Below, piece by piece: positions 7,932-16,560 of a DNA stretch of 64,000 nucleotides. A program made the translations under genes and the position numbers. This DNA comes from FEB-22 sp003105195 (GTDB lineage: Bacteria > Pseudomonadota > Alphaproteobacteria > Rhizobiales > Xanthobacteraceae): contig JAOSKV010000012.1 in NCBI GenBank assembly GCA_027493405.1, forward strand, positions 186,001 to 250,000. The letters run 5' to 3'. Position 1 is the stretch's first letter; each line of letters starts with the position of its first letter. The notes beneath the pieces were generated by a model, which worked only from the letters and a program-made list of their open reading frames with translations, had not been told where the DNA came from and did no database searches.

Positions 7932-9325
7932 TCAGGACGCCGCCGGCGCGTCGGGGCGCGGCTTGCGCCGCAGGAACGCCACCGCGCCGATGTCGTCGTG
8001 ATGGGCGTCGTGTCCGGGCTGGCCGTAGGGACGCTTCGGCGCGCCCGGCGCGTCGTTGCGGCGCGTGTCCTTGTGCTGCGCAGCCTGGCCGCCGCGCTGC
8101 GGACGCCCGCTCTTCTTGCCGCGTCCATTGGCGCGCGGCTCCTGCCGCTGTCCGTTCGGGCGGCCCGGGCGGTGATGGCCGGTCGCCGGCGCCGGCCGCT
8201 CGCTGCGCCGGTCGCTCGCCGCGATGCTCATGCGGATCAGCTTCTCGATGTCGCGCAGATAGGCGCGCTCCTCGCCGTCGCAGAACGAGATCGCGATACC
8301 TTCGGCGCCCGCGCGGGCGGTGCGGCCGATGCGGTGCACGTAGCTCTCGGGGATGTTCGGCAGGTCGTAGTTGATGACGTGGCTCACCCCGTCCACGTCG
8401 ATGCCGCGCGCCGCGATATCGGTCGCGACCAGGGTGCGCACAGTGCCGGCGCGGAACGCCGCGAGCACGCGCTCGCGCTGACCCTGCGACTTGTTGCCGT
8501 GGATCGCCTCGGCCGCGATGCCGGCCTTGACGAGGCCGCGCACCACCTTGTCGGCGCCGTGCTTCGTGCGGGTGAACACCAACGCCCGGTCCACCGGCTC
8601 GCTGCGCAGCACCTCGGCGAGCAGAGCGGGCTTGCCGGCGCGGTCTACATGCATGACGCGCTGGTCGATCCGCTCCGCCGTGGTGGCGAGCGGCGTCACC
8701 GCGACCTTTGCGGGATCGCGCAGGAACTGGCCCGCCAGCTCCTCGATCTCGCGCGGCATGGTGGCCGAGAAGAACAGGCTTCGCCGCTTCGTCGGCAGCT
8801 TGGCGATGATCGAGCGGATGTCGTGGATGAAGCCCATGTCGAGCATGCGGTCGGCTTCGTCGAGCACGACGAACTCGACGCGGTCGAGCTTGACCGAGCC
8901 CATGCGCATGAGATCGATCAGCCGGCCGGGCGTCGCGACCAGCACGTCCACGCCGTTCGCAAGCCCGCGCTGCTGGCGCCCGATCGGCACGCCGCCGATC
9001 GCGGAGTCACGCTCGGCCGCGTGTAGCGGCCATAGGTGTTGAAGCTGTCGTGGATCTGGCCCGAGAGCTCGCGCGTCGGGCTCAGCACCAGCACGCGGCA
9101 GCTCTTGCGCTCGGGGCGGATCCGGTTGGCGGCGAGATGGTTCAGGATCGGCAGCGCGAAGGCGGCGGTCTTGCCGGTGCCGGTCTGGGCGATGCCGATC
9201 ACGTCGCGGCCCGCCAGCACATGAGGAATGGTCTGCGACTGGATCGGCGTCGGTTGCGTGTACTGCTCTTCGGAGAGTGCGCGCAGGATGGGCTCGGCGA
9301 GGCCGAGGTCATTGAAAGAGGTCAA
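7932..9325 (-). pseudogene. DEAD-box RNA helicase (RhlE-like), frameshifted
   Basis: ATP-dependent RNA helicase split into two frames. The N-terminal part (TTG start at 9325, preceded by an AGGAC purine run) has the Q motif, motif I AQTGTGKT and Ia PTRELSGQ. The C-terminal part, open to 7932, has TPGRL, DEAD in VLDEADRM, SAT, and HRIGRTARAG, then a basic Arg/Gly/Pro-rich tail of about 100 residues. The frames join near 9003-9015, after the segment YGRYT and just before IGGVPIG, and one base lost or two gained would explain it. All motifs on both sides are intact, so the lesion is recent or a sequencing error. It lies upstream of infA. Confidence 0.85.
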
Positions 9326-9696
9326 GCGTATAGTCCTGTAAGGCGTATCGCACCGGCGCCTCGCAACGAGGCCGGCACGGTCGCGGGTTGCATGACACCC
9401 CGCGTGGTCTGGGACGTCAGATGATTGGATGAAAGTAAAGAGCCGAAAGCCAACCAAAAGTTGGTTACTGGATTTCGTTCACGCGGCTCGCGGGCAGCCC
9501 GATTCGGCCAACAGCCCGATGCCGCTCATATGGCCGATCCGTGTGGTGGTTTCAAGGCGGAACATGACGTATGGGCAAAATTGGCAGAACGCCGGCCGGC
9601 GGGGCCCGATGTTTGACCTTGGTTGCACCTGTAACTAAAATCTTTCCAAAACAGGCGCCGGATGGCGCAACCCCCGAATCAACGCAGGAGACCCCC
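9326..9696. other. Intergenic region between helicase and hmgA
   Basis: 371 bases without a supported gene. It holds the start region of the minus-strand helicase and, at 9613-9641, the hmgA promoter with its dyad. Short open frames here (for example around 9429-9638) lack ribosome sites and recognisable products. Confidence 0.6.
9613..9641 (+). promoter_or_regulatory. hmgA promoter with operator-like dyad
   Basis: TTGACC (9613-9618), a 17-base spacer and TAAAAT (9636-9641) form a good sigma-70 promoter 56 bases upstream of hmgA. The spacer and -10 are covered by the imperfect palindrome TTGGTTGCACCTGTAACTAA (9619-9638). A repressor bound there would block RNA polymerase. The block 9611-9626 is identical to 50513-50528 before the TRAP transporter genes. 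Confidence 0.75.
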
Positions 9697-11058
9697 ATGG
9701 CGAGCGCCCGACACGAGGCATTCCAGCGCGCGGGAAGCCGCAGCGCCATCACCCCCGACTACATGTCGGGCTTCGGCAATTCCTTCGAGACCGAGGCGCT
9801 GCCCGGCGCCTTGCCGATCGGGCAGAACTCGCCCCAGAAGGTGAACTACGGACTTTATGCCGAGCAGCTCTCGGGCTCGCCCTTCACGGCGCCGCAAGCC
9901 TCCAACCAGCGCTCCTGGCTCTATCGCATCCGCCCGACCGTGCGGCACACCGCGCGCTTCGCGCGCATCGACCGCGGCGCCATCCGCACCGCGCCGGAGC
10001 GCGACGAGAGCGAGCTTGCGATCGGCGCGCTGCGCTGGAGCCCGGTGCCGATTCCCGGCGCCAAGCTCACCTTCGTCACCGGCCTGCACACCCTCACGCT
10101 CGCGGGCGACGCCGAGAGCATGGCCGGCATGGCGAGCCACCTCGCCTTCGTCACCGAGTCGATGGACCACGAGCACTTCTTCGACGCCGACGGCGAGCTG
10201 CTGGTCGTTCCCCAGGAGGGCCGGCTGCGCTTCCGCACCGAGTTCGGCGCGATCGAGATCGAGCCCGGCGAGATCTGCGTGATCCCGCGCGGCGTGATCT
10301 TCCGGGTCGAGCTGATCGACGGACCGGCGCGCGCCTATGTCTGCGAGAACTACGGCGGCGGCTTCACGCTGCCGGATCGCGGGCCGATCGGCGCCAACTG
10401 CCTCGCCAATCCGCGCGACTTCCTCACCCCGGTCGCCGACTACGAGGATCTCGAGGAGCCCTGCACGCTCTACGTCAAGTGGGGCGGCGAGCTGTACGAG
10501 ACCGAGCTGCCGCACTCTCCGCTCGACGTGGTCGCTTGGCACGGCAACTACGCGCCCTACAAGTACGACCTGCGCCACTTCTCGCCGGTCGGCGCCATCC
10601 TGTTCGACCATCCCGACCCGTCGATCTTCACCGTGCTGACCTCTCCCTCGGAGACCCCCGGCACCGCCAACATCGACTTCGTGATCTTCCCCGAGCGCTG
10701 GATGGTGGCGGACAACACCTTCCGCCCGCCCTGGTATCACCGCAACATCATGTCCGAGTTCATGGGCCTCGTGTACGGCGTCTACGACGCCAAGCCCGAG
10801 GGCTTCGTGCCGGGCGGCTTCAGCCTGCACAACACCATGCTGCCGCACGGGCCCGACACCGATGCCTTCGAGCATGCGAGCAACGTGAAGCTCGCGCCCG
10901 TGAAGCTCACCAACACGCTCGCCTTCATGTTCGAGTGCCGCTTCCGCCAGCGCGTCACCCGCTACGCGGCGCGCTCGCCGGCGCTGCAGCAGAACTACAG
11001 CGACTGCTGGGCCGGCCTGAAGAAGCATTTCGATCCGGGCCGCAGGGAGCCGAAGTAG
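9697..11058 (+). CDS. hmgA: Homogentisate 1,2-dioxygenase
   Basis: Opens the ring of homogentisate to maleylacetoacetate with non-haem iron, the committed step of tyrosine and phenylalanine catabolism. The start at 9697 follows AGGAG at 9686-9690; the frame extends 42 codons upstream but that part overlaps the promoter. The 453-residue length matches the family. Iron ligands are visible: H348 and E354 in WYHRNIMSEFMG and H384 in MLPHGPD, with the same 6- and 30-residue spacings as in the human enzyme. The N-terminal MSGFGNSFETEALPGALP is a family hallmark. fahA follows, separated by a palindromic element. Confidence 0.97.
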   Translation: MASARHEAFQRAGSRSAITPDYMSGFGNSFETEALPGALPIGQNSPQKVNYGLYAEQLSGSPFTAPQASNQRSWLYRIRPTVRHTARFARIDRGAIRTAPERDESELAIGALRWSPVPIPGAKLTFVTGLHTLTLAGDAESMAGMASHLAFVTESMDHEHFFDADGELLVVPQEGRLRFRTEFGAIEIEPGEICVIPRGVIFRVELIDGPARAYVCENYGGGFTLPDRGPIGANCLANPRDFLTPVADYEDLEEPCTLYVKWGGELYETELPHSPLDVVAWHGNYAPYKYDLRHFSPVGAILFDHPDPSIFTVLTSPSETPGTANIDFVIFPERWMVADNTFRPPWYHRNIMSEFMGLVYGVYDAKPEGFVPGGFSLHNTMLPHGPDTDAFEHASNVKLAPVKLTNTLAFMFECRFRQRVTRYAARSPALQQNYSDCWAGLKKHFDPGRREPK

Positions 11059-11069
11059 CCGGACCCTCC

Positions 11070-11159
11070 GTCATGCCCGGCCTTGTGCCGGGCATCCACG
11101 TCTTGTAGCGCTTCCGCGATGAAGAAGACGTGGATGGCCGGGACGAGCCCGGCCATGAC
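11070..11159. repeat. Long imperfect inverted repeat between hmgA and fahA
   Basis: Two 35-base arms (11070-11104 and 11125-11159) are near-perfect inverse copies; each arm itself holds a smaller CCGG hairpin, and 20 bases separate them. Both arms carry the string CATCCACGTCTT or its complement. Elements of this kind are repeated many times in Bradyrhizobium-like genomes. Within an hmgA-fahA unit it could attenuate or stabilise the transcript. Confidence 0.8.
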
Positions 11160-11198
11160 GCGTCGTGAGTGGATGCCCACCCGTCAAGAGGCTTCCCC

Positions 11199-12215
11199 AT
11201 GAAGCTCGCCTCTCTCAGGCATGACCGTGACGGCCGCCTGGTCGTGGTCTCGCGCGATCTCGCCCGCTGCGCCGATGCCTCGGCGGTGGCGCCGACCCTG
11301 CAGGCCGCGCTCGACCAGTGGAGCGCGGCCGCGCCGCGCCTGCAGGAGATCGCCGATGCCGTCGAGGCGGACCGCATCGCGCACCTGCCGTTCGATCCGC
11401 GACACTGCGCGGCGCCGCTGCCGCGCGCCTACCAGTGGGTCGACGGGTCGGCCTACGTCAATCACGTGGAGCTGGTGCGCAAGGCGCGCGGCGCCGAGAT
11501 GCCGGCCTCGTTCTGGACCGACCCGCTGATGTACCAGGGCGGCTCCGACTCCTTCCTCGGCCCGGCCGACCCGATCGCGCTCGCCGACGAGGCCTGGGGC
11601 ATCGACTTCGAGGCCGAGGTCGCCGTGGTCGTGGACGACGTGCCCATGGCCGCATCGAAGGAGCGCGCGCGCGATGCCGTCCGGCTCCTGATGCTGGTCA
11701 ACGATGTCAGCCTGCGCAACCTGATCCCGGGCGAGCTCGGCAAGGGCTTCGGCTTTCTCCAGTCGAAGCCCTCGACCGCCTTTTCGCCGGTGGCGGTCAC
11801 GCCCGACGAGCTCGGATCCGCCTGGGACGGCGCCAAAGTGAGCCTGCCGCTGCTCAGCCACCTCAACGGTGCGCCGTTCGGCAAGCCCGAGGCCGGCGTG
11901 GACATGACCTTCGATTTTCCGACCCTGATCGCCCATGTGGCGAGGACGCGGCCGCTCGTCGCCGGCAGCATCGTCGGTTCCGGCACGGTCTCCAACAAGG
12001 ACAGGGACGGCGGCCCGGGGCGCGCCGTCGCGGACGGCGGGCTCGGCTACTCCTGCATCGCCGAGCTGCGGACGGTCGAGACGATCCGCGCCGGCAAGCC
12101 GTCGACGCCCTTCATGCGTTTCGGCGATCGCGTGCGCATCGAGATGCTGGATGCCGGGGGCGGCTCGATCTTCGGCGCCATCGACCAGGAGGTCGTGCGA
12201 TACACTGCGCCATGA
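11199..12215 (+). CDS. fahA: Fumarylacetoacetate hydrolase
   Basis: Hydrolyses fumarylacetoacetate to fumarate and acetoacetate, the last step of the homogentisate pathway. The start at 11199 (MKLASLRHDRDG) follows an AAGAGG run; 338 residues, which is the shorter bacterial type. Metal-binding and catalytic segments of the FAH fold are visible in WGIDFEAEVAVVVDDVP (acidic ligands), LMLVNDVSLRNLIPGE, GFLQSKPSTAFSPVAV and GSGTVSNKD. Its place after hmgA and the presence of maiA support this role over other FAH-fold hydrolases. Confidence 0.93.
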   Translation: MKLASLRHDRDGRLVVVSRDLARCADASAVAPTLQAALDQWSAAAPRLQEIADAVEADRIAHLPFDPRHCAAPLPRAYQWVDGSAYVNHVELVRKARGAEMPASFWTDPLMYQGGSDSFLGPADPIALADEAWGIDFEAEVAVVVDDVPMAASKERARDAVRLLMLVNDVSLRNLIPGELGKGFGFLQSKPSTAFSPVAVTPDELGSAWDGAKVSLPLLSHLNGAPFGKPEAGVDMTFDFPTLIAHVARTRPLVAGSIVGSGTVSNKDRDGGPGRAVADGGLGYSCIAELRTVETIRAGKPSTPFMRFGDRVRIEMLDAGGGSIFGAIDQEVVRYTAP

Positions 12216-12280
12216 CGGACCTGTGATTCTGCCCGCGCGCGCCGCGCGGTAGGATTGCGCCTCCTCGCACGGAGCCCCGC

Positions 12281-12715
12281 ATGGCGCAGCTCATCGTTCC
12301 GGCCCTGGCGCGCGTCTACGATGCGTTACGCCCGTTCACCGAGCCGCTGATCCGCGCGGTCGCCGGGGCCTCCCTGGCGGCGCACGGCTATCCGAAGCTG
12401 TTCGTCGATCCGACCCGGACCGGCGAGTGGTTCGAGAGCATCGGCTACGAGCCCGGCCTGTTCTGGGCGGTCCTGGTCGGCCTCACCGAGTTCGTCGGCG
12501 GCCTCTGCCTGGCGCTCGGCCTCGCCACCCGCGTGGTCGCGGTACCGATCCTGATCTTCCTCGCCACCGCGATCGTCTATCACTGGCCGTCCGGCTTCTA
12601 TTGGAACGTCCAGGGCTTCGAATATCCGCTGTTCTGGGCGATCGTGGTGCTCCATTTCCTGGTGCACGGCGGCGGCTCCTGCTCGCTCGACCGCTGGTTC
12701 GGCCGCGAGGTGTGA
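12281..12715 (+). CDS. DoxX-family membrane protein
   Basis: A 144-residue inner-membrane protein with four hydrophobic segments and the DoxX/SURF4-like features RAVAGASLAAHGYPKLF near the start and GLTEFVGGLCLALGLATRVVAVPI in the middle. Family members have been linked to respiration, redox homeostasis and sulfur metabolism, but no activity can be assigned from sequence. It lies 65 bases after fahA and 90 before the GH15 gene on the same strand, so it may be read with either. Confidence 0.85.
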   Translation: MAQLIVPALARVYDALRPFTEPLIRAVAGASLAAHGYPKLFVDPTRTGEWFESIGYEPGLFWAVLVGLTEFVGGLCLALGLATRVVAVPILIFLATAIVYHWPSGFYWNVQGFEYPLFWAIVVLHFLVHGGGSCSLDRWFGREV

Positions 12716-12805
12716 TTCCCGGCCCCGGGGACGCGTCCGATCGTCGTGAACCCATCGCGGCGGGGCGAGTTGTGCATCGACTGCACGGTATCGGATGGAG
12801 CCCCC

Positions 12806-14686
12806 ATGAACCGGCCGATCGAGGACTATGGCTTCATCGGCAACATGGTGAGCGGCGCGCTGGTGGCGCGTGACGGCTCGATGGACTGGCTCTGCCTGCC
12901 GCGGTTCGATTCGGATGCCTGCTTCGCGGCACTGCTCGGCACGCCCGAGCACGGCCGCTGGCTGATCGCGCCGTCGGGCGAGGTGCGCGCGACACGCCGC
13001 CGCTACCTGCCGGGCACGGCGATCCTGGAGACCGTGTTCGAGACCGAGACCGGCAAGGCGACGCTCACCGATTTCATGCCGTTCACCGACGACCCCGCCA
13101 AGGTCGAGGTCGTGCGCCTCGTGCGCGGCGTCGCAGGGCGCGTCGAGATGGCCATGGACCTCGTGCTGCGCTTCGGCTACGGGCGCGTGGTGCCCTGGGT
13201 GCGCCGCCGCGACTATGGCCTCTCGGCCGTTGCCGGACCCGATTGCATCGAGCTCGTCACGCCGATCGCCCTGCGCGGCGAGAACATGCACACCCGCGCC
13301 TCCTTCTCGGTCGCCAAAGGGGAGCTGGTGCCCTTTACGTTCGCCTATCACCCCTACCATCTCGCGCCGCGCTTTGCCGAGGACCGCCGGCTGCTGCTGG
13401 AGCGCACCCGCTCCTGGTGGCACGCCTGGTCGGAGCGCTGCGACTTCGCAGGACCGGTCGCCTGGCAGCACGCGGTCGAGCGTTCGCTCATCACGCTCAA
13501 GTGCCTCACCTACCAGCCGAGCGGCGGCATCGTCGCGGCGCCGACCACCTCGCTCCCGGAGGATCTCGGCGGCGTGCGCAACTGGGACTACCGCTACTGC
13601 TGGATCCGCGACGCGACGCTGCTGATCTACGCCCTGGTCAATGCCGGCTATTTCGAGGAGGCGGGCGCCTTCCGCCAGTGGCTGCTGCGCGCTGCCGCCG
13701 GCGCGCCCGACCAGCTGCAGATCATGTACGGGATCAGCGGCGAGCGGCGCCTGACCGAGATCGAGCTGCCTTGGCTGCCCGGTTACGCCAACAGCCGCCC
13801 CGTGCGCATCGGCAACGGCGCCTTCGATCAGCTCCAGCTCGACGTCTATGGCGAGCTGATGGACGTGCTGCACGTCGCCCGCCTGTCGCATCTCGGGCCC
13901 GACGACGACACCTGGAGCTTCCAGAAGACGGTGCTCGCGCGCCTCGAGCAGCTCTGGCGCGAGCCCGACGAGGGCATCTGGGAGGTGCGCAGCGGCCGCA
14001 AGCACTTCGTCTATTCCAAGGTGATGGCCTGGGTCGCCTTCGACCGCGCCGTGCACGCCGCGACCGCGCTCTGCCTGGACGACCAGGCGGCGCGCTGGGG
14101 CGCGCTTCGCGACGAAATCCATCGCGAGGTGCTGGCGAAGGGCTACGACGAGCGGCGCAACTGCTTCGTCCAGCACTACGGCGCGAGGACGCTCGATGCC
14201 GCGCTCCTCCTGATGGCGGAAGTGGGCTTCCTGCCGCCGGAGGACCCGCGTTTCCGCGGAACGGTGGCGGCGATCGAGCGCGAGCTGCTCGACGACGGCC
14301 TGGTGCGCCGCTACGACACCGACGTCTCCGACGACGGACTCTCGGGCGGGGAGGGGACCTTCCTGGTCTGCAGCTTCTGGCTCGCCGACGCGTATACGAT
14401 GCTCGGGCGCCGCGACGACGCGCTCGCCTTGTTCGAGCGGCTGCTCTCGCTGCGCAACGATCTCGGCCTGCTGGCCGAGGAGTATCACCCGCGGCTCGGC
14501 CGCCAACTCGGCAACTTCCCCCAGGCCTTCTCCCATGTCGGCCTGGTGAACACCGCCTACAACCTGTTGCGCAGCGCCGGCCCGGCGCAGCAGCGCGCCG
14601 GCCGCGACGGCCCGCCGCATGCCCCCGGTCGCGAGCAGCCGCAGCCCGCAAAGCCCGCTGCGCGCATGGGGCGTCCGTTGGAGTAG
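12806..14686 (+). CDS. Glycoside hydrolase family 15 protein (glucoamylase/trehalase-like)
   Basis: A 626-residue hydrolase. The start at 12806 (MNRPIEDYGFIGNMVSGALV) is the typical N-terminus of the trehalase-like GH15 subgroup and has GGAG six bases before it; 20 codons upstream are not conserved-looking. An N-terminal beta-sandwich (about 1-215) precedes an (alpha/alpha)6 barrel. Recognised segments are GGVRNWDYRYCWIRDATL, GGEGTFLVCSFWLADAY and the end EEYHPRLGRQLGNFPQAFSH, which carry acidic active-site residues. Members cleave trehalose or alpha-glucans. No trehalose synthesis genes lie nearby, but glycogen enzymes follow within 6 kb. Confidence 0.92.
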   Translation: MNRPIEDYGFIGNMVSGALVARDGSMDWLCLPRFDSDACFAALLGTPEHGRWLIAPSGEVRATRRRYLPGTAILETVFETETGKATLTDFMPFTDDPAKVEVVRLVRGVAGRVEMAMDLVLRFGYGRVVPWVRRRDYGLSAVAGPDCIELVTPIALRGENMHTRASFSVAKGELVPFTFAYHPYHLAPRFAEDRRLLLERTRSWWHAWSERCDFAGPVAWQHAVERSLITLKCLTYQPSGGIVAAPTTSLPEDLGGVRNWDYRYCWIRDATLLIYALVNAGYFEEAGAFRQWLLRAAAGAPDQLQIMYGISGERRLTEIELPWLPGYANSRPVRIGNGAFDQLQLDVYGELMDVLHVARLSHLGPDDDTWSFQKTVLARLEQLWREPDEGIWEVRSGRKHFVYSKVMAWVAFDRAVHAATALCLDDQAARWGALRDEIHREVLAKGYDERRNCFVQHYGARTLDAALLLMAEVGFLPPEDPRFRGTVAAIERELLDDGLVRRYDTDVSDDGLSGGEGTFLVCSFWLADAYTMLGRRDDALALFERLLSLRNDLGLLAEEYHPRLGRQLGNFPQAFSHVGLVNTAYNLLRSAGPAQQRAGRDGPPHAPGREQPQPAKPAARMGRPLE

Positions 14687-14724
14687 GGGCCGGATGAAGC
14701 CCCTGCGCCACAGCCGTGCCACAG

Positions 14725-14738
14725 TTGATCTGCATCAA
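14725..14738 (+). promoter_or_regulatory. FNR/FixK-type binding site
   Basis: TTGATCTGCATCAA is a perfect TTGAT-N4-ATCAA anaerobox. Its centre, 14731.5, predicts a class II start near 14772, 20 bases before the ATG at 14792, with GATTCT at 14761-14766 in the -10 position. This matches activation by an FnrL/FixK-type protein under low oxygen. Confidence 0.8.
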
Positions 14739-14791
14739 TGTGATCTCGGCCTCATCAGGAGATTCTTGCACCTGAAGAAATTAGGTCGTGC

Positions 14792-15247
14792 ATGTTGTCC
14801 TGGTTGATCAGCTCAAGGGACTGTTGGAGCGCAGGAAGAGCGCTCGGCGTGGCGCTTGCCGCAGGCAGCCTGATGTTGCTGGTCCTCTTTTCACCGGACG
14901 CGGCTCAAGCCTGTAAGATCAAGGATGGGCTCCGCGGCCCGATCGCCACGGCATCGGCAGCGGCTGGCAAGGCCGCGACGGCGAGTCCTCAGATCGTCGC
15001 CTCGCCTGCACCGACGGACAAATCCGTTCCCGCGCGCCGCATTGGCACCTGTTGTGGCGGAGAATTCGACGCCGACGGTTCCCGGTGTCCGGGCGCAAAC
15101 TGCTCCTTCTGCTCGGCAGCCCTGCCGTTTCCGCCGACCACGGTGAGTCGCGACGACGCCGGAGGCGCGCATGTCGCGTCGGCACGGGGGAGCTTGGTCT
15201 TCGCCGTCGCAGAGTCCCTCTTCAGGCCCCCTCGCATATTTGCCTGA
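14792..15247 (+). CDS. Small Cys-rich secreted protein of the copper/low-oxygen island
   Basis: A 151-residue protein of unknown function. Residues 15-38 are a hydrophobic signal peptide or anchor (GRALGVALAAGSLMLLVLF). The mature region has a low-complexity Ala/Ser/Pro spacer, then a cysteine cluster CCGG (about 88), RCPGANCSFCSAALPFPP, reminiscent of small metal-associated secreted proteins encoded with copper exporters. It is the first gene after the FNR box at 14725-14738. Metal binding is an inference from the cysteines and the downstream genes. The last 40 residues are not distinctive. Confidence 0.62.
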   Translation: MLSWLISSRDCWSAGRALGVALAAGSLMLLVLFSPDAAQACKIKDGLRGPIATASAAAGKAATASPQIVASPAPTDKSVPARRIGTCCGGEFDADGSRCPGANCSFCSAALPFPPTTVSRDDAGGAHVASARGSLVFAVAESLFRPPRIFA

Positions 15248-15522
15248 TCGGCCTGCCTTGTGAGCAGGCATTGATCCCGGCTGCGACGGCGGTCGGGCGG
15301 CTCCAAGGGCAGTGCATCCGGCTCCTCGGCGTTCGAGACGCGCGCCGAGTGAGCTCACCGGGCTGCACCGCCGACCATCCAACAACGACAAGTGCGAAGC
15401 CGCCCCCGATGCGACTTCGCCGCCCCGAAACGGATTCTCCTCGAACCGCCGCGGGTCGGGCGGCGTCGCGATGCGCGGCGGAGCATGGCCCACGGAACTC
15501 AACGCCCCGAAAGGAACATCAC

Positions 15523-16242
15523 ATGCAGGCTTTCTTGAAGCTTATCAGGGTTGGCGGGTCCGCTCTTGCGCTCGCCATCGCACTCACGGCCGTCTCGCCC
15601 GCCATCCCGGCCATTGCACAGGCTCCCGCCGCGACCTCCCTCTCCGAATCGACCATCAAGTCGCTGCAGGAGGCCTTGAACAAGCAGGGCATCGCGATCC
15701 CCGCCAACGGCGTCCTGAATGACGAGACCCGTGCCGCGATCCGACAATATCAGTCGCAGCACCACCTGCCTGTCACCGGTGAGCCCGACAAGGCGACGTT
15801 GGATAAGCTCGGCGTCCGCCAGAGTGCCGTGCCGGCACAATCCTCGACTGTCGCGCAAGCGGCTCCGACCAGCGCACAGCCCGGCTCTCCGTCCGCACCC
15901 GGCCAGTCCGCGGCGCCACCGGCGCCGGGCGGCGGGATGATGGGTGGGGGCATGATGAGCGGCGGCATGACGGGCTGTCCCATGATGCAGGGACAGATGC
16001 AGGGCATGATGCAGATGATGCAAGGCATGTCGCAGATGATGCGTACGGCGGCACCCGCTGCAGCCCCTCCGGCATCGCAAGCGACACCCCCGACGCCCGG
16101 CAACGCGCCGGAGCAGATGCAGGCCATGATGCAGATCATGCAGGGCATGATGCAGATGATGCAGACGATGCAGGCGCAGATGCAGCCTAGCGCGACGCAG
16201 CCCGGTCAGATGCGACCCGGCCAGATGCCGGGGTCACGATGA
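15523..16242 (+). CDS. Secreted peptidoglycan-binding-like protein with Met-rich tail
   Basis: A 239-residue exported protein. A signal peptide (residues 1-33, VGGSALALAIALTAVSPAIPAIAQA) precedes a PG_binding_1-like domain (about 40-105: IKSLQEALNKQGIAIPANGVLNDETRAAIRQYQ in sections). A Pro/Ala/Ser linker follows, and the last 110 residues hold about 27 Met, clustered as GGGMMGGGMMSGGMTGCPMM and MMQIMQGMMQMMQ. Met-rich segments bind Cu(I) in periplasmic copper proteins, so a wall-anchored copper buffer is likely. The start has AAAGGA upstream. The frame is open far upstream but without a signal sequence. Confidence 0.8.
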   Translation: MQAFLKLIRVGGSALALAIALTAVSPAIPAIAQAPAATSLSESTIKSLQEALNKQGIAIPANGVLNDETRAAIRQYQSQHHLPVTGEPDKATLDKLGVRQSAVPAQSSTVAQAAPTSAQPGSPSAPGQSAAPPAPGGGMMGGGMMSGGMTGCPMMQGQMQGMMQMMQGMSQMMRTAAPAAAPPASQATPPTPGNAPEQMQAMMQIMQGMMQMMQTMQAQMQPSATQPGQMRPGQMPGSR

Positions 16243-16320
16243 CCCCGCGAACGCCGCTGCCGGAATGACGCCGTTGGCGATGATCTACCCGGCATGCGGC
16301 CAGCGCACGAGGAGGACCCG

Positions 16321-16560
16321 ATGACTCTTCCTGAACACGAACGCCGAGGGTCGCAGCAAGGCGGCTTCCTGACCTCGCGCGCAGGGCTGGCTCTGCTTGT
16401 CTTCCTGGCCGTGGCGGGGTTGCTGCTTCTCACCGAGCATCGTGCCCACGTCATCGGGGCCGCCTTCTGGCTGCTGCCCCTGGTCTGCATCGCCATGCAC
16501 ATGTTCATGCACGGCGGCCATGGCGGTCATGGTCAGCGCAGTGAAGGGAGCGCGTCATGA
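16321..16560 (+). CDS. DUF2933-family small membrane protein
   Basis: A 79-residue protein with an N-terminal polar segment, two hydrophobic helices (RAGLALLVFLAVAGLLLL and IGAAFWLLPLVCIAMHMFMH) joined by TEHRAHV, and a His/Gly tail HGGHGGHG. This is the DUF2933 pattern, repeatedly found next to copper-exporting ATPases. The His-rich end and MHMFMH could hold copper; that is inference. Start at 16321 after GAGGA. The stop overlaps the start of the next gene (ATGA at 16557), so the two are translationally coupled. Confidence 0.85.
   Translation: MTLPEHERRGSQQGGFLTSRAGLALLVFLAVAGLLLLTEHRAHVIGAAFWLLPLVCIAMHMFMHGGHGGHGQRSEGSAS

Noticed and set aside
15940..16190. Tandem-repeat or CRISPR-like appearance of repeated ATGATGCAG units
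   Set aside because: The repeats are Met/Gln codons within one reading frame of a secreted protein; there are no uniform repeats with unique spacers.
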